This document shows, one piece after another, positions 14,316 to 23,367 of a stretch of 64,000 bases of DNA. Where the stretch lies: the IMG/VR virus record IMGVR_UViG_3300020172_001601, positions 190,198 to 254,197 of that record. One strand, given 5' to 3'. This DNA is from a virus. Below the pieces are notes generated by a model. The model did no database searches, was not told the origin of the DNA, and worked only from the letters and a program-made list of their open reading frames with translations. The position numbers and the translations under genes were made by a program. Within the stretch, counting starts at the first letter, position 1, and the number at the start of each line of letters is the position of its first letter.

Positions 14316-15503
14316 ATGGCTAACGATCACGAACAACAGCAGCAACTACTCATTCCCACGACCATTAAGGTCGGCTATCAAAACCGCAGCGACACATACA
14401 CCGGCAAGTTGGCCTATGTGATTTACACAGATCACAAAGGCGTACTCCGCAAAGAGAAGTCCTGGGAAAGCTGGCGAGATAAGAAGATCAAAGCCAGTGA
14501 TTATGACAATGAGCCTACTGATGGCTTCGTTCTCAACCGTGGTGTGGGTGGCGCTCGTCGTTCCTATGGTTGGAATGCTCGCAACGAATACATTCGGGTC
14601 TACGATCCCCGTGGATTCGAGTTCGAGATTTCCATTGCCAACCTTCTCTTCATTCTTCGAGAAGGTGCCTGTAGCCCCGGCAAAGGACTCGAAGGCCAGT
14701 TCGTCTATGCTTGGGACGGCACGGAGCTAGTGTTGCTCCCCGTCGCATCGCAGGACTATCAGAACTGCAAGAACTTCACCGATCTTCAGTCTCAAGGCGT
14801 TCACGCAAAAGACCTTGTTGACGGAGCCAGCTATACAACCAAGAAGCAGGACGTTCTTACTTATCTCGGTAAGTTCGACTACCATTTCATGCTGGAAATG
14901 CAGCACCGTTCTGATTACTCCAACGGCAATCGCTCGGTTACTCTTCAGCCAAGGACCAAGGCCGATACCAAAGGCCAGATTAAGGTGTATGTGTTCTGGA
15001 GCGGCAAGGAATTTGTTTACCTGAAAGAACTGAAGTCACTGGCTGTTCGCAATGGCGACACCATTGCCGATGACTACGCCAAGCTGGTTGACAAGTACAA
15101 CAAGTCAGCCCACGGTGCCAAGGCCGTCAAGATGTTCTTGAAGGATGTTGCTGAGTCCAAAAAGGACAAAGACGGATATTACTACAACGATGATCCTTGG
15201 TACATCGAGGACGAAGACGGTTCTTTCATTGAGTGTCGAACCAACTACGATAGAAAGTGGAATCACACCACCGGCAAATACGACGACCACAAGATTTCTG
15301 GAATATCGGCAGTTCATCGTTATTACATCAATGATGATGGAGTGTTCACTCAAGAGCCTTGTTCTCGTGATGTGCCGAAATCAACAAAGCCTACAATCGC
15401 TCGTCTCTTTGTTGAGACGGAAAATGGTGGCAAAATCCGTGTGGATAAAGTCACTAACACTCTTTACGGATACCGCAGCAACTCCTTCTCAAAGGACATT
15501 TAA
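14316..15503 (+). CDS. Conserved-looking phage protein, 395 aa
   Basis: Start at ATG 14316; its Shine-Dalgarno is weak (AAGAAA). The N-terminal half is Trp/Gly/Arg-rich with recognisable blocks: KSWESWRDKKI, RSYGWNARNEYIRVYDPRG and FVYAWDGTELVLLPV. I recall similar blocks from unannotated proteins of large phages, but I cannot name the family. The C-terminal half is Lys/Asp/Tyr-rich. The downstream gene at 15509 follows by 5 nt, so the pair probably works together. Confidence 0.6.
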   Translation: MANDHEQQQQLLIPTTIKVGYQNRSDTYTGKLAYVIYTDHKGVLRKEKSWESWRDKKIKASDYDNEPTDGFVLNRGVGGARRSYGWNARNEYIRVYDPRGFEFEISIANLLFILREGACSPGKGLEGQFVYAWDGTELVLLPVASQDYQNCKNFTDLQSQGVHAKDLVDGASYTTKKQDVLTYLGKFDYHFMLEMQHRSDYSNGNRSVTLQPRTKADTKGQIKVYVFWSGKEFVYLKELKSLAVRNGDTIADDYAKLVDKYNKSAHGAKAVKMFLKDVAESKKDKDGYYYNDDPWYIEDEDGSFIECRTNYDRKWNHTTGKYDDHKISGISAVHRYYINDDGVFTQEPCSRDVPKSTKPTIARLFVETENGGKIRVDKVTNTLYGYRSNSFSKDI

Positions 15504-15508
15504 CCACT

Positions 15509-15952
15509 ATGGCAGCTACAGACAAAAAGACGCTTGAACTGATTGCTCAGGTCAAGGCAAAGAAGGCGGCAATCGCCAAGGCCGAGAAGCCTGCATACAA
15601 GACCAACCTATCTTTTTCCTACATTGAAGGGAACAAGAGCAGCGCAACCAATCTGAACATCGAAACCGATGTAAGGAAGTTGATCTGTATTGCAGCTTTT
15701 CTCACCGAACGCAGTGCCACCTACTCGATGGTCGCCACCAAGGTATTGGGCGTTGACAAGCCGCCTGAGTTTACCTGGGATGGCTACACGGTGGACGATT
15801 GGATCGGCGATCTGAAGTTGAAGATTACGAAAATCCAAATCGTCGCCGAAAAGAAGAAGCTGGAAGCGTTGGAAGAACGCCTCAACAAGATTATCAGCCC
15901 TGAAAAACGTGCTGAACTCGAACTTGAGGCCATTGCCAACGAGTTGGGATAA
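15509..15952 (+). CDS. Hypothetical protein partner of 14316-15503, 147 aa
   Basis: It has a basic, helical N-terminus (LIAQVKAKKAAIAKAEK), a central alpha/beta part and a C-terminal coiled-coil-like helix rich in Lys and Glu (AEKKKLEALEERLNKII). It is linked by 5 nt to the upstream gene. No family is recognised; the composition suits a chaperone or adaptor. Confidence 0.55.
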   Translation: MAATDKKTLELIAQVKAKKAAIAKAEKPAYKTNLSFSYIEGNKSSATNLNIETDVRKLICIAAFLTERSATYSMVATKVLGVDKPPEFTWDGYTVDDWIGDLKLKITKIQIVAEKKKLEALEERLNKIISPEKRAELELEAIANELG

Positions 15953-15969
15953 TTTTCCCAATTCTCACG

Positions 15970-15976
15970 CTAAATA
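15970..15976 (+). promoter_or_regulatory. Late-type leaderless promoter CTAAATA
   Basis: CTAAATA, 5 nt (AAAGC), ATG at 15982. The surrounding bases (GCTAAATAAAAGCATG) are almost identical to those at 57770-57784. Confidence 0.65.
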
Positions 15977-15981
15977 AAAGC

Positions 15982-17334
15982 ATGAGATTTAGTTTCCGCA
16001 AATGGCTAGAAGCCGAAGATAACCCACAAATCCAGTGGCGTAATGATGTTCCCACCTACCATCGAGGTTTGGTTCGGGCAAATCAATTACGCCCTGGATT
16101 TGTGCATGTATATGATCCTGACCACTATAACTTGGGTGGCCGAAAGGTATTTCATGATGAACACGGCGAAGTCGGATATTCTCTATTGCCGCAAGAAGGC
16201 CCTTTACAAACACCAGAGAATCCAGGTAAGATAGAAATAGCTGGGGTGTACAACCACGGTGGGGATCGAACAAAAGGCTGGGGAGTTCATGCCATCAAGC
16301 ACGCCGTCCAACAAGGCGGCAATTACTTAGAAGCCTTTGAGGGCAATGAACGATTTTCTCTGCCTTTGTATTATCATGCCCACTTAGGAGTTGAGCCAAT
16401 TGGCTATTTGCCTTGGGATAATCAATATGCCCCAGCGGGTTGGAATGCCGAAAGAGACAATGAGCCAGGGATTGTCCAGATGCAAATCCCGCCAGAAGGA
16501 TTGGCTGATTTAGACACTTGGCTAAGTACAAGGCATGATGACGATCAAGCTCTGTTTATGGCCAAACTAAAACGATTGAAGCAACAAGCAGGTGTTCAAA
16601 TGGACGAAAACAAAAAGCGTGGTGGTCATGATGCTAAAAAGCATAGGGACCATTGTGCATCTCCAGAGGAATACAAGCGATTGGTCGATGGAGTTGACGA
16701 ATTCTATTTCGGTTCTGGCGATGACACACCTATGCCTGATCCAGACGACAAGATTGGCCGCTTCATTCATATGAAGGCCCATGAATGGAACGTCGGCATC
16801 ACCGAGGCTGCTGAACGCTCTATGGCTCGTCTTTATGGGCAAATTGCCAAGAACGACAAGACCGTGATTATTCTCACTGCATTCCGGCACGAGAATGACC
16901 TGAAGACCAATCGTCAACTGAATGTATCCTTGGGTGCCGACCTTCGTAAGTTGGGCTGGGGATATACACCAGTCATGGGTGGTTTTGTCGAGAAGGGCGA
17001 AGGCGGCAAAGACGTTCACGTTCAAGAAGAATCTATGTTCGTCAATGCAACTGGCGATCCAGGACAGGTTGTATCCACGATTCATAAGCTGTTACAGAAA
17101 TATCAGCAGCAGGCCGCATTGGTTAAGCTGCCTGATGATCCTGTAGCTGTATTGCTTTGGGATGATGGGCATACCACTCCAGCCGGTCAATGGCACGCTG
17201 ACCCTCAGCAAATGGCCCAATACTACACTCAGATGAGAAGTGGCCCTCCGGGTCGTCAATTCAAGTTCGAGGCCGCAGGCGACGATTCAGTGATGACTCG
17301 CATGGCAGTCGAGAACTACTTCAAATCGCTCTAA
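15982..17334 (+). CDS. Capsid-targeted two-domain protein with DUF3293-like C-terminal part
   Basis: 450 aa. It begins MRFSFRKWLEAED, the capsid-targeting-like peptide. The N-terminal domain (about residues 20-180) carries NYLEAFEGNERFSLPLYYHA and then a PWDNQYAPAGWN block. I associate this pattern with phage toxin- or transferase-like domains but cannot assign it. From about residue 295 the segment VIILTAFRHENDLKTNRQLN, then LGWGYTPVMGGFVE and EES, matches DUF3293. I infer an injected effector packaged in the head. Transcription would be late and leaderless. Confidence 0.65.
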   Translation: MRFSFRKWLEAEDNPQIQWRNDVPTYHRGLVRANQLRPGFVHVYDPDHYNLGGRKVFHDEHGEVGYSLLPQEGPLQTPENPGKIEIAGVYNHGGDRTKGWGVHAIKHAVQQGGNYLEAFEGNERFSLPLYYHAHLGVEPIGYLPWDNQYAPAGWNAERDNEPGIVQMQIPPEGLADLDTWLSTRHDDDQALFMAKLKRLKQQAGVQMDENKKRGGHDAKKHRDHCASPEEYKRLVDGVDEFYFGSGDDTPMPDPDDKIGRFIHMKAHEWNVGITEAAERSMARLYGQIAKNDKTVIILTAFRHENDLKTNRQLNVSLGADLRKLGWGYTPVMGGFVEKGEGGKDVHVQEESMFVNATGDPGQVVSTIHKLLQKYQQQAALVKLPDDPVAVLLWDDGHTTPAGQWHADPQQMAQYYTQMRSGPPGRQFKFEAAGDDSVMTRMAVENYFKSL

Positions 17335-17343
17335 ATGTTGTCC

Positions 17344-17372
17344 TTTACAATGAGCGGATTTTACGGTAAAAT
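17344..17372 (+). promoter_or_regulatory. Class 1 promoter TTTACA-N17-GGTAAAAT, leaderless
   Basis: -35 17344-17349, -10 TAAAAT 17367-17372. The ATG at 17379 lies 6 nt after the -10, at the expected transcription start. Confidence 0.75.
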
Positions 17373-17378
17373 CCTCCC

Positions 17379-18038
17379 ATGAAAGGCTACATCCTCCCCA
17401 ACGAAAATGTCGATTATCTGGACGATCTGTTCCTTGTGAATGGATTGCTCCAGGTTCTTCCGGCATCTGTTCTCGCAGCGATCCCCCAACTCCATCTGAG
17501 CATTTGGGGAAACAAGCGTGGCGTATATTGTTTTCCATCCACCGAACTAATCGAGTGGCTGAGAGAGCAGGTCGCTGGTCGCAGTGCCATTGAAATCTGT
17601 TCTGGCACTGGTGTTATCGGTCGGGCATTGGGAATTACCAGCACCGACTCGTATATCCAAACCACGCCCGAAATGATTGCATATTATGCTCTGTATAATC
17701 AGAAGCCCATCTTCCCGCCGCAAGACGTGCATAAGTTTGAAGCCAACGAAGCAGTGGATAACTTCAAGCCTGCCGTTGTTCTTGGCTCATATATCACGCA
17801 GAAATATCTGCCCGGTGATGAAGACGCCGTGCCAAAAATTGGTTCATCCTTTTACGGGGTTGATGAACTAGCTCTGTTGCCCAAGGTGGAGACTTATATT
17901 GCCATTGGCAATAAGACTTCGCATGGCGATAAGCGAATTCGTAAATTCCCACACACAACACATCAGTTTCCTTGGTTGTTTACCCGGTCGGTAAAGCCAG
18001 AGGAAAATGAAATTTCAGTCTGGAACCGAAATGAATGA
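17379..18038 (+). CDS. Class I SAM-methyltransferase-like protein
   Basis: 219 aa. AIEICSGTGVIGRALGI (about residues 70-86) is a convincing motif I (E/DxGxGxG) of Rossmann methyltransferases; VVLGSYITQKYLPG could supply the later motif. The N-terminal 60 residues (ENVDYLDDLFLVNGLLQ) are helical. No catalytic DPPY/NPPY is visible, so a DNA adenine or cytosine methylase is unlikely; a protein, RNA or small-molecule substrate is more probable, or the fold may have lost activity. Its start is leaderless behind a class 1 promoter. The next gene overlaps its 3' end. Confidence 0.55.
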   Translation: MKGYILPNENVDYLDDLFLVNGLLQVLPASVLAAIPQLHLSIWGNKRGVYCFPSTELIEWLREQVAGRSAIEICSGTGVIGRALGITSTDSYIQTTPEMIAYYALYNQKPIFPPQDVHKFEANEAVDNFKPAVVLGSYITQKYLPGDEDAVPKIGSSFYGVDELALLPKVETYIAIGNKTSHGDKRIRKFPHTTHQFPWLFTRSVKPEENEISVWNRNE

Positions 18039-18300
18039 GCCTTTGAGCAACGAACAAATTGAGTGTCTGAATAGCTGGCCTGAGATTTGTCGTGGACATG
18101 CCAAGGACCAAAAACTCGTTCAACTCTTGAATGAGTTGTGCATCAATCACGGCTATGGTCGTATTAGTCAGCTTGCCCAGGCTCTCGAAGAAATCTGGAG
18201 GAATCCAGAAGAGGGCGGCAAGAAGTGGCAGGAATTCCACGCTGAACGAATGGAATTGCTCAAGGGAACCATCGAGCATTTCAATAAAGCGGAGAAATAG
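18031..18300 (+). CDS. Hypothetical helical protein, 89 aa
   Basis: ATG 18031 (8-nt overlap with the upstream gene) is preferred over ATG 18007. Trp- and Glu-rich helices (QLAQALEEIWRNPEEGGKKW) and no strands are evident. No family is recognised. Confidence 0.5.
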   Translation: MNEPLSNEQIECLNSWPEICRGHAKDQKLVQLLNELCINHGYGRISQLAQALEEIWRNPEEGGKKWQEFHAERMELLKGTIEHFNKAEK

Positions 18301-18303
18301 TTG

Positions 18304-18501
18304 ATGTTATTGATTATGTTGGGTGTGTTTTTAGGGAACTGGCTAATTGTTCCTTACTTCACCAGAAGCAAGCAGCATAAGTCGATGTATCCCAATAGTG
18401 GCCCTTCTCGTGTGGACCATACTAAGGGATTCTTCGTCGGCTTAATTGCTGCTGCTATTGTTTTCTTATTCTCTTGGCTCTTTGGGTTAAGGATGTTATG
18501 A
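18304..18501 (+). CDS. Small two-pass membrane protein, 65 aa
   Basis: It starts with a hydrophobic helix (MLLIMLGVFLGNWLIVPYF), then a basic loop (RSKQHK), then a second helix (GFFVGLIAAAIVFLFSWLFG). CGGAGA precedes the ATG. It could be holin-like or an inner-membrane modulator; size and topology fit but nothing is specific. It overlaps the next gene by ATGA. Confidence 0.55.
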   Translation: MLLIMLGVFLGNWLIVPYFTRSKQHKSMYPNSGPSRVDHTKGFFVGLIAAAIVFLFSWLFGLRML

Positions 18502-19100
18502 GAAACGTAGCGCTATTCGATTTGGATGGTTCTCTTGCGAACTATGTTGACGCATTAGTGCGTGACGTGCAGTTGTTGGCTAGTCCCGAAGACGAACCAA
18601 TAACTGCTGAGAATTTATACACGCTCGAAAAACAACAACATATTCGCAATCGACTGCGACTCATCAAGCGACAGACCAATTGGTGGTTGGACTTGGAGCC
18701 TATTGAAGCTGGCATGAGGGCAATGCACATTGCCAAGCAGATTGGCTTTGACATTCATGTGTTGACCAAAGGCCCTAAGAAGGCCCCGATTGCCTGGAAA
18801 GAAAAGCTGGAATGGTGTCAGCGTCACATCCATGAAGACGCCGATGTTCACATTACCAGTGACAAGGGCCTCGTGTATGGCAAAGTGTTATATGATGACT
18901 ATCCCGAATACATGGACACATGGTTGAAGGATCGTTCTCGTGGATTGGGCATTATGCCTATTACTTCATACAACAAAGACTATACGCATCCCAATGTGGT
19001 CAGGTGGGACGGCACCAATGTTGAAGAATTGACTACTGCGTTGACAATAGCATTTAACCGTCAGTCAGGAGAAGAATTGTGGCTACCCGTAAAAAAGTAA
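18498..19100 (+). CDS. HAD-family 5'(3')-deoxyribonucleotidase-like protein
   Basis: 200 aa starting in an ATGA overlap. Motif I is FDLDGSLANY (residues 7-16); a TKGP segment (about 87-90) supplies motif II; VLYDDYPEYMDTWL (about 132-145) fits motif III/IV of the NT5C-type enzymes, in which the DDYP loop is typical. Such enzymes dephosphorylate dNMPs and are common in phages that remodel nucleotide pools. Residues 40-70 form an Arg-rich helical cap. The longer reading from 18474 lies inside the upstream membrane gene and is not the start. Confidence 0.7.
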   Translation: MRNVALFDLDGSLANYVDALVRDVQLLASPEDEPITAENLYTLEKQQHIRNRLRLIKRQTNWWLDLEPIEAGMRAMHIAKQIGFDIHVLTKGPKKAPIAWKEKLEWCQRHIHEDADVHITSDKGLVYGKVLYDDYPEYMDTWLKDRSRGLGIMPITSYNKDYTHPNVVRWDGTNVEELTTALTIAFNRQSGEELWLPVKK

Positions 19101-19897
19101 AAGAAGAACAGCCCCTCAGCCCATTCGCCAGCACGGAAAATCACAGCAGCAATGAACCGCTGTTGATTGATGCCGATGCCAGGGCTTCTTCTTTGGAATC
19201 GCTCAAGAGCATTATTGGCGCTCTGAGTTTTTTGCATGAATTGATTACGAAGGGAACGGCCACGGTTGGCACTCGGCATAATACGCTCGGAATTAGCCGT
19301 GCCGAACTGAGTCATCTTGAGAAGTTCCTTGGCGCAAAGGACGATCTGAAGCAAGAAGAGGAATTGAAAAAGAATCTTCTTCGCCAAGCCAATATGGAAG
19401 TCCATCGCCTTCGTGAAGAAATGGGCAAGGGCGTCACCATCGAGGCTATTGGCAGTAAGCTATATCAGCTTGATCGGTCAATTTACAACTGGTGGCAGAA
19501 CCTTGGGTTCACCTACAGCAAGTCTAGCTTGCAGCCCCATTCCCGTGGTGCTTCTTTTCATGTAGAATTTTCCGTTAGTGTGGAACGGCACATTGGCAGT
19601 CATGAAGCGAAGCCTGTGACTGCCAGAGCCAGAGTTGATGCCAAGCGTGCTGCTTTGGGTGCCGAGTTGGAAATCGTATACAAAAGCGATGAACCATATG
19701 TGGTGGACAATGCCAATAACCGGGCATGGCTCACCAATAAGTTCAAAGAACGATTTCCGACGTGTCGTATTTGGAAGTGGGAAGCGATCTCTGCCCACGG
19801 CCTGGACGGTGTATTCCAGATTCGGCATGTAGAAGTTAACATCGACATGACTGATGTTGGAGACGTGATTGAAAAAAATGAAAAGTATGACGAGTAA
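19079..19897 (+). CDS. Hypothetical coiled-coil protein, 272 aa
   Basis: GTG 19079 with an ideal AGGAGAAG 7 nt upstream, overlapping the HAD gene by 22 nt. The N-terminal half is helical (LESLKSIIGALSFLHELI; KQEEELKKNLLRQANMEVHRLREEM is split by charged turns). The C-terminal half is a beta-rich domain with SFHVEFSVSVERHIGSH, ending in acidic residues. No family is recognised. Confidence 0.6.
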   Translation: MATRKKVKEEQPLSPFASTENHSSNEPLLIDADARASSLESLKSIIGALSFLHELITKGTATVGTRHNTLGISRAELSHLEKFLGAKDDLKQEEELKKNLLRQANMEVHRLREEMGKGVTIEAIGSKLYQLDRSIYNWWQNLGFTYSKSSLQPHSRGASFHVEFSVSVERHIGSHEAKPVTARARVDAKRAALGAELEIVYKSDEPYVVDNANNRAWLTNKFKERFPTCRIWKWEAISAHGLDGVFQIRHVEVNIDMTDVGDVIEKNEKYDE

Positions 19898-19967
19898 CCG
19901 AACCTGAAGGTCGAGTTGAGCGTCTGTCTTATTGGGTTCCCCCTCTACTCATTAAAGGACAGTAAGC

Positions 19968-20204
19968 GTGAAAGATGTAGATCAGGCAGTACGCCTCCAT
20001 TACAATGGACACACTGGTAAATGGACGGCTATGTGCAAGAAGGATGGAGCCGTGCTTTGTCACGGTTCCAAGCAAAATATCGAAGACTTCCTTGATTTTC
20101 AAGAGAATCAAGAGGCCGAGAAGGAGCGCAAAAGACAAGCCAGAATTCGACGACGTATGTGCAAGCTCTTGAATTGGCTTTACAACAACAAAAAACGACG
20201 GTAG
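19968..20204 (+). CDS. Small basic protein, 78 aa
   Basis: GTG start with AAAGGA 9 nt upstream. The N-terminal half has HYNGHTGKWTAMCKKDGAV; the C-terminal half is Arg/Lys-rich (KERKRQARIRRRM), suggesting RNA or DNA binding. The -35 and -10 of the next promoter lie inside its last 25 bases. Confidence 0.55.
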   Translation: MKDVDQAVRLHYNGHTGKWTAMCKKDGAVLCHGSKQNIEDFLDFQENQEAEKERKRQARIRRRMCKLLNWLYNNKKRR

Positions 20205-20207
20205 AAT
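20179..20207 (+). promoter_or_regulatory. Class 1 promoter TTTACA-N17-GGTAGAAT
   Basis: -35 20179-20184, -10 TAGAAT 20202-20207, inside the 3' end of the upstream gene. It is 38 nt before ATG 20246. Confidence 0.75.
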
Positions 20208-20245
20208 CTCGACAGGGCAAATACCTTTAACCTGGAGAGAATGTT

Positions 20246-20890
20246 ATGCCGAAGAGTCGAAACGATTACATCCGTGAAGAGTTGGAAAAAGACTTCGATG
20301 CGCCTGCTGCCGACATCGTAGATCGGGTCACAAAGAAGGGGCATCGCTGTGCAGCACAGCATGTCTATCAACTTCGCAGCACGTTGCGACACTCTCAGAG
20401 TCGTATTCGTGAACAGCAGGCCGCAACCCTTGCCGCCGCTCGTCAGACTCGTGAGGAAAATGCCACGTCTCTCGGCCAGCATATCCTCAACATTTTGACT
20501 GCCCATCCTGAAGGTCTTTCTGACCGGGATTTGGCAGCAGCCATTCAGAAGGCTGGCTATAGCAGCCGGGCGTCCGATTTCTTGACGGTTGTTCGTCAGA
20601 AGTTGTATGACATGGTTGAGAAGGGGCATATCGCCAAGAACGGATTGCAGTACAAACTGCAAGGCTCGGCTTTGGAAAAAGCCCAACAGCATGTTGCCCA
20701 GGTCGCCGCCGAAGCGTCTGATTACGCTTTGCTCCGAGAAGCAGTGGTCGATCTCGCCAGGGCCAAAGGCTTTGCCAACCCGGATGTTTTCCCCGATATT
20801 CTGATTACTCAGCGACGGGAATTTACCCAGGTGCAGAAGCAATACTTCACTTTGTTCGAGGCTGGGTCAACCAATGGCATCGTCAAGTGA
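20246..20890 (+). CDS. Winged-helix-like protein, 214 aa
   Basis: Two helical DNA-binding-like modules are visible. Residues 1-50 resemble a short helix-turn-helix (AADIVDRVTKKGHRC). Residues about 70-135 form a winged helix (ILTAHPEGLSDRDLAAAIQK, AGYSSRASDF, then a VEKGHIAKNGLQYKL wing). The latter pattern is frequent in planctomycete proteins, where two or more copies occur. The C-terminal part is helical. It is probably a transcription or chromatin regulator with its own class 1 promoter. Confidence 0.55.
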   Translation: MPKSRNDYIREELEKDFDAPAADIVDRVTKKGHRCAAQHVYQLRSTLRHSQSRIREQQAATLAAARQTREENATSLGQHILNILTAHPEGLSDRDLAAAIQKAGYSSRASDFLTVVRQKLYDMVEKGHIAKNGLQYKLQGSALEKAQQHVAQVAAEASDYALLREAVVDLARAKGFANPDVFPDILITQRREFTQVQKQYFTLFEAGSTNGIVK

Positions 20891-21113
20891 GTTTTTCCCA
20901 AAGGATCGTCACCCCCAATCATTGGTTCCCCGACCCGGCTTTTTGAGGCGACTCTATTGCTGGACCACCGGGGGCCATGTTTGGAGGAAGTTTCTTTGGG
21001 GCGGCGTCGATCACCCGTTCGACTGCGATTGCTGCACAAAATGCTTCAAATTCAATGGTCCTTTGGACCCCAATAGAGACACCGAAATATTTCCGTGTCA
21101 TATTCCGTGGTAG
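20874..21113 (+). CDS. Small Cys-rich protein, 79 aa (uncertain)
   Basis: It overlaps the previous gene by 17 nt. GGHVWRKF and CDCCTKCFKF suggest a small zinc site; the N-terminus is basic and Pro-rich. Its ribosome-binding site is weak, so the call is tentative. It is the only coding candidate between 20890 and 21184. Confidence 0.4.
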   Translation: MASSSEFFPKDRHPQSLVPRPGFLRRLYCWTTGGHVWRKFLWGGVDHPFDCDCCTKCFKFNGPLDPNRDTEIFPCHIPW

Positions 21114-21115
21114 CC

Positions 21116-21145
21116 CTGAACTTGGGGAACACTTCACTCTCTAGG
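21116..21145 (+). promoter_or_regulatory. CTGAAC-N15-CTCTCTAGG element (class 2)
   Basis: CTGAAC 21116-21121 and CTCTCTAGG 21137-21145, gap 15. It shows no internal pairing, which argues against an obligatory hairpin. It precedes the SNF2 gene by 38 nt. Confidence 0.65.
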
Positions 21146-21183
21146 CAGTTGACAGAATGAGCAACTCAACCGGAGCCAGTGAT

Positions 21184-23361
21184 ATGTTCACCAACAAATT
21201 TGCGGGAACTTGTAATAATCCTACTTGCAAGTGCAAAGTCGAAGCCCAAGCTGGCTTCACTCAGAAAATCAACGGTCGATGGGCCGTATGGTGCAAGCAA
21301 TGCGTTCCAGGTCGTATTGAGGCTGCGCCTGCTGTCCGTCGTATTCTTACGACTGATGGAAAGATCATTACGCCGTATGAGCCTCAGAATCTTGATCTTA
21401 TTCGGTCAATTCCAGGCGCACGCTGGGAAAAAGACAATCAGTGGTGGAGCGTCAGCCTCGAAATGGCCGACCGTCACCGTCTTTTGGAAGTGGCCGAGAA
21501 AATTGGCCTCGAAGTTCCTCCGTCTCTTCGTATCATTGAAGTGACCGAGGAAGCACAGAACGCCACCAATGCCGGTCTGTATCCCTTCCAAGTGGAAGGC
21601 GTCAACTTCCTTGCCCACAAGGACAAGGCGTTGCTAGGCGACGAAATGGGCCTTGGTAAGAGTGTTCAGTCACTCATGGGCATTCCTGCTCGTGGTGCTG
21701 CCCTTGTTATTTGCCGTGCCGGTCTGAAGTACAACTGGCTCGATGAAGTCAGCAAGTGGCGTCCCGACTTGAAGCCTGTTGTTCTGAACGGTCGCAAGAG
21801 CTTCCGTTGGCCTGCTGCTGGCGAAGTCGTTATCATCAATAACGATATTCTGCCTGAAGAATTCAATACGCCCAAGAAGAACAAGGGCGAAGCAATGCAA
21901 GCCTATTGGGATCGTCTCAAGACGTATCGCAATGGCCTGAAGGAACGTCACCCACAAGCTGCCAGCGTCAACCTTATCGTTGACGAAGCACACGATTACA
22001 AGAATCGTGATGCTGCACGCAGCCGCAAGGTGAAGGAATTCTCCAAGCTGGCTCGCAAGCTGACTGGTTTGACTGGTTCGCCGTTGACCAATCGTCCTGA
22101 AGACCTGTTCGGTGTATTGGATGTATTGGGATTAGCAAAAGAAGTGTTCGGAACGTGGGAACGGTTCCAGCTATTGTTCAATGCCTACTCGGAGCGGGTG
22201 TGGACTGGCAAGGGCTACATTAACAAGATTGTATGGGGTAAGCCTCAGCCTATTGTTCCTGAATTGCTTCGTCGTTCGATGCTTCGTCGTCGCCGTGCCG
22301 ATGTATTGCCGGACCTTCCTGCTAAGACCTACACTAACCTGTTGGTCGGGCCGGTTGACCCTGCACTCCAGAAAGCACTGGATGAAATGTGGGAAGAATG
22401 GGGAACCGCTGTTCAAATTGAAGGCGAACTTCCTCCGTTCGAGAAGTTCAGTGAAATTCGTGAAAAGCTGGCCCGCAGTCGGGTCGATGCTATGATCGAA
22501 TACGTTGAAAACGCTGAAGAACAAGACGTTCCTTTGGTGGTGTTCAGCGCTCACTTGGCTCCGCTTGATGCCCTATTGGGTCGTCCGGGGTGGGCAGTGA
22601 TTACTGGTGTGACTTCTCCATTAAAACGTCAAGAAATTGTTCGGGCCTTTCAAGCCGGGCAATTGAAGGGCGTCGGAGTTAGCATCAAGGCTGGTGGTGT
22701 TGGGATTAACCTAACTCACGCTTGGAAGGCGTTGTTTGTTGACCTTGATTGGACTCCTGCTGCCAACTGGCAAGCAGAAGACCGTATTGCTCGTATTGGG
22801 CAATTGTCCAATAAAGTGGAAATCATTCGCATGGTGAGCGATCACCCACTCGATCTGCATATTCAGAACATGCTGGTCGATAAGATCGACACGATCATCA
22901 AGGCGATTGATTCGTCGGTCCACGGTGAGAAGGTTGAAGTCAAACCCGGCGTACAGGGCGAGACTGAAGAAGAGTTTCAAGCCCGTATTAACAAACTATT
23001 GGAGCGTGCTGAGGCCGACATTAAAGAACGCAAGGCACGAGCCGAGAGTGATCGTAAGATCGCAGCCAAGGGCAAGGTGGGCGTCATCCATAGCCGTGAG
23101 AAGGCACGACTAACGAAGAAGGTATTGCCCCTGACTGCCGAAAGAACCGAAGCTGTTCGTGATTCTTTCAAGTATATGCTGTCCGTTTGTGACGGGGCGC
23201 ATACTTGGGATAACGTCGGCTTCAATAAACCTGACGCATCGGTGGCACACTGGTTGTTGTCGGCTGGTCTGGAAACAGATCAGGAAGTTGAAGCAGCATA
23301 CTATATGCTGACTCGATACCACCGACAGCTTGCTCCCAAGTACCCGGTGCTTTTCAAGTAA
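21184..23361 (+). CDS. SNF2-family DNA translocase, SMARCAL1/HARP-like
   Basis: 725 aa from ATG 21184 (CCGGAG 8 nt upstream); the in-frame ATG at 21157 has no good site. An N-terminal zinc motif (CNNPTCKC ... VWCKQC) precedes a HARP-like domain (IPGARWEKDNQWWSV). Helicase motifs follow: I GDEMGLGKS (about 151-159), II DEAH (about 266-269), III-like GLTGSPLTNR, V GGVGINLT (about 502) and VI AEDRIARIGQ (about 531). The C-terminal 120 residues are charged and helical. SMARCAL1-like enzymes anneal or remodel forked DNA. In a phage this may aid replication restart or recombination. A class 2 element lies upstream and a hairpin terminator downstream. Confidence 0.85.
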   Translation: MFTNKFAGTCNNPTCKCKVEAQAGFTQKINGRWAVWCKQCVPGRIEAAPAVRRILTTDGKIITPYEPQNLDLIRSIPGARWEKDNQWWSVSLEMADRHRLLEVAEKIGLEVPPSLRIIEVTEEAQNATNAGLYPFQVEGVNFLAHKDKALLGDEMGLGKSVQSLMGIPARGAALVICRAGLKYNWLDEVSKWRPDLKPVVLNGRKSFRWPAAGEVVIINNDILPEEFNTPKKNKGEAMQAYWDRLKTYRNGLKERHPQAASVNLIVDEAHDYKNRDAARSRKVKEFSKLARKLTGLTGSPLTNRPEDLFGVLDVLGLAKEVFGTWERFQLLFNAYSERVWTGKGYINKIVWGKPQPIVPELLRRSMLRRRRADVLPDLPAKTYTNLLVGPVDPALQKALDEMWEEWGTAVQIEGELPPFEKFSEIREKLARSRVDAMIEYVENAEEQDVPLVVFSAHLAPLDALLGRPGWAVITGVTSPLKRQEIVRAFQAGQLKGVGVSIKAGGVGINLTHAWKALFVDLDWTPAANWQAEDRIARIGQLSNKVEIIRMVSDHPLDLHIQNMLVDKIDTIIKAIDSSVHGEKVEVKPGVQGETEEEFQARINKLLERAEADIKERKARAESDRKIAAKGKVGVIHSREKARLTKKVLPLTAERTEAVRDSFKYMLSVCDGAHTWDNVGFNKPDASVAHWLLSAGLETDQEVEAAYYMLTRYHRQLAPKYPVLFK

Positions 23362-23367
23362 CCGACA

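Noticed and set aside
19899-19943. GAACC...GGGTTC region as a class 2 element
   Set aside because: The right half-site does not match and the spacing is wrong.
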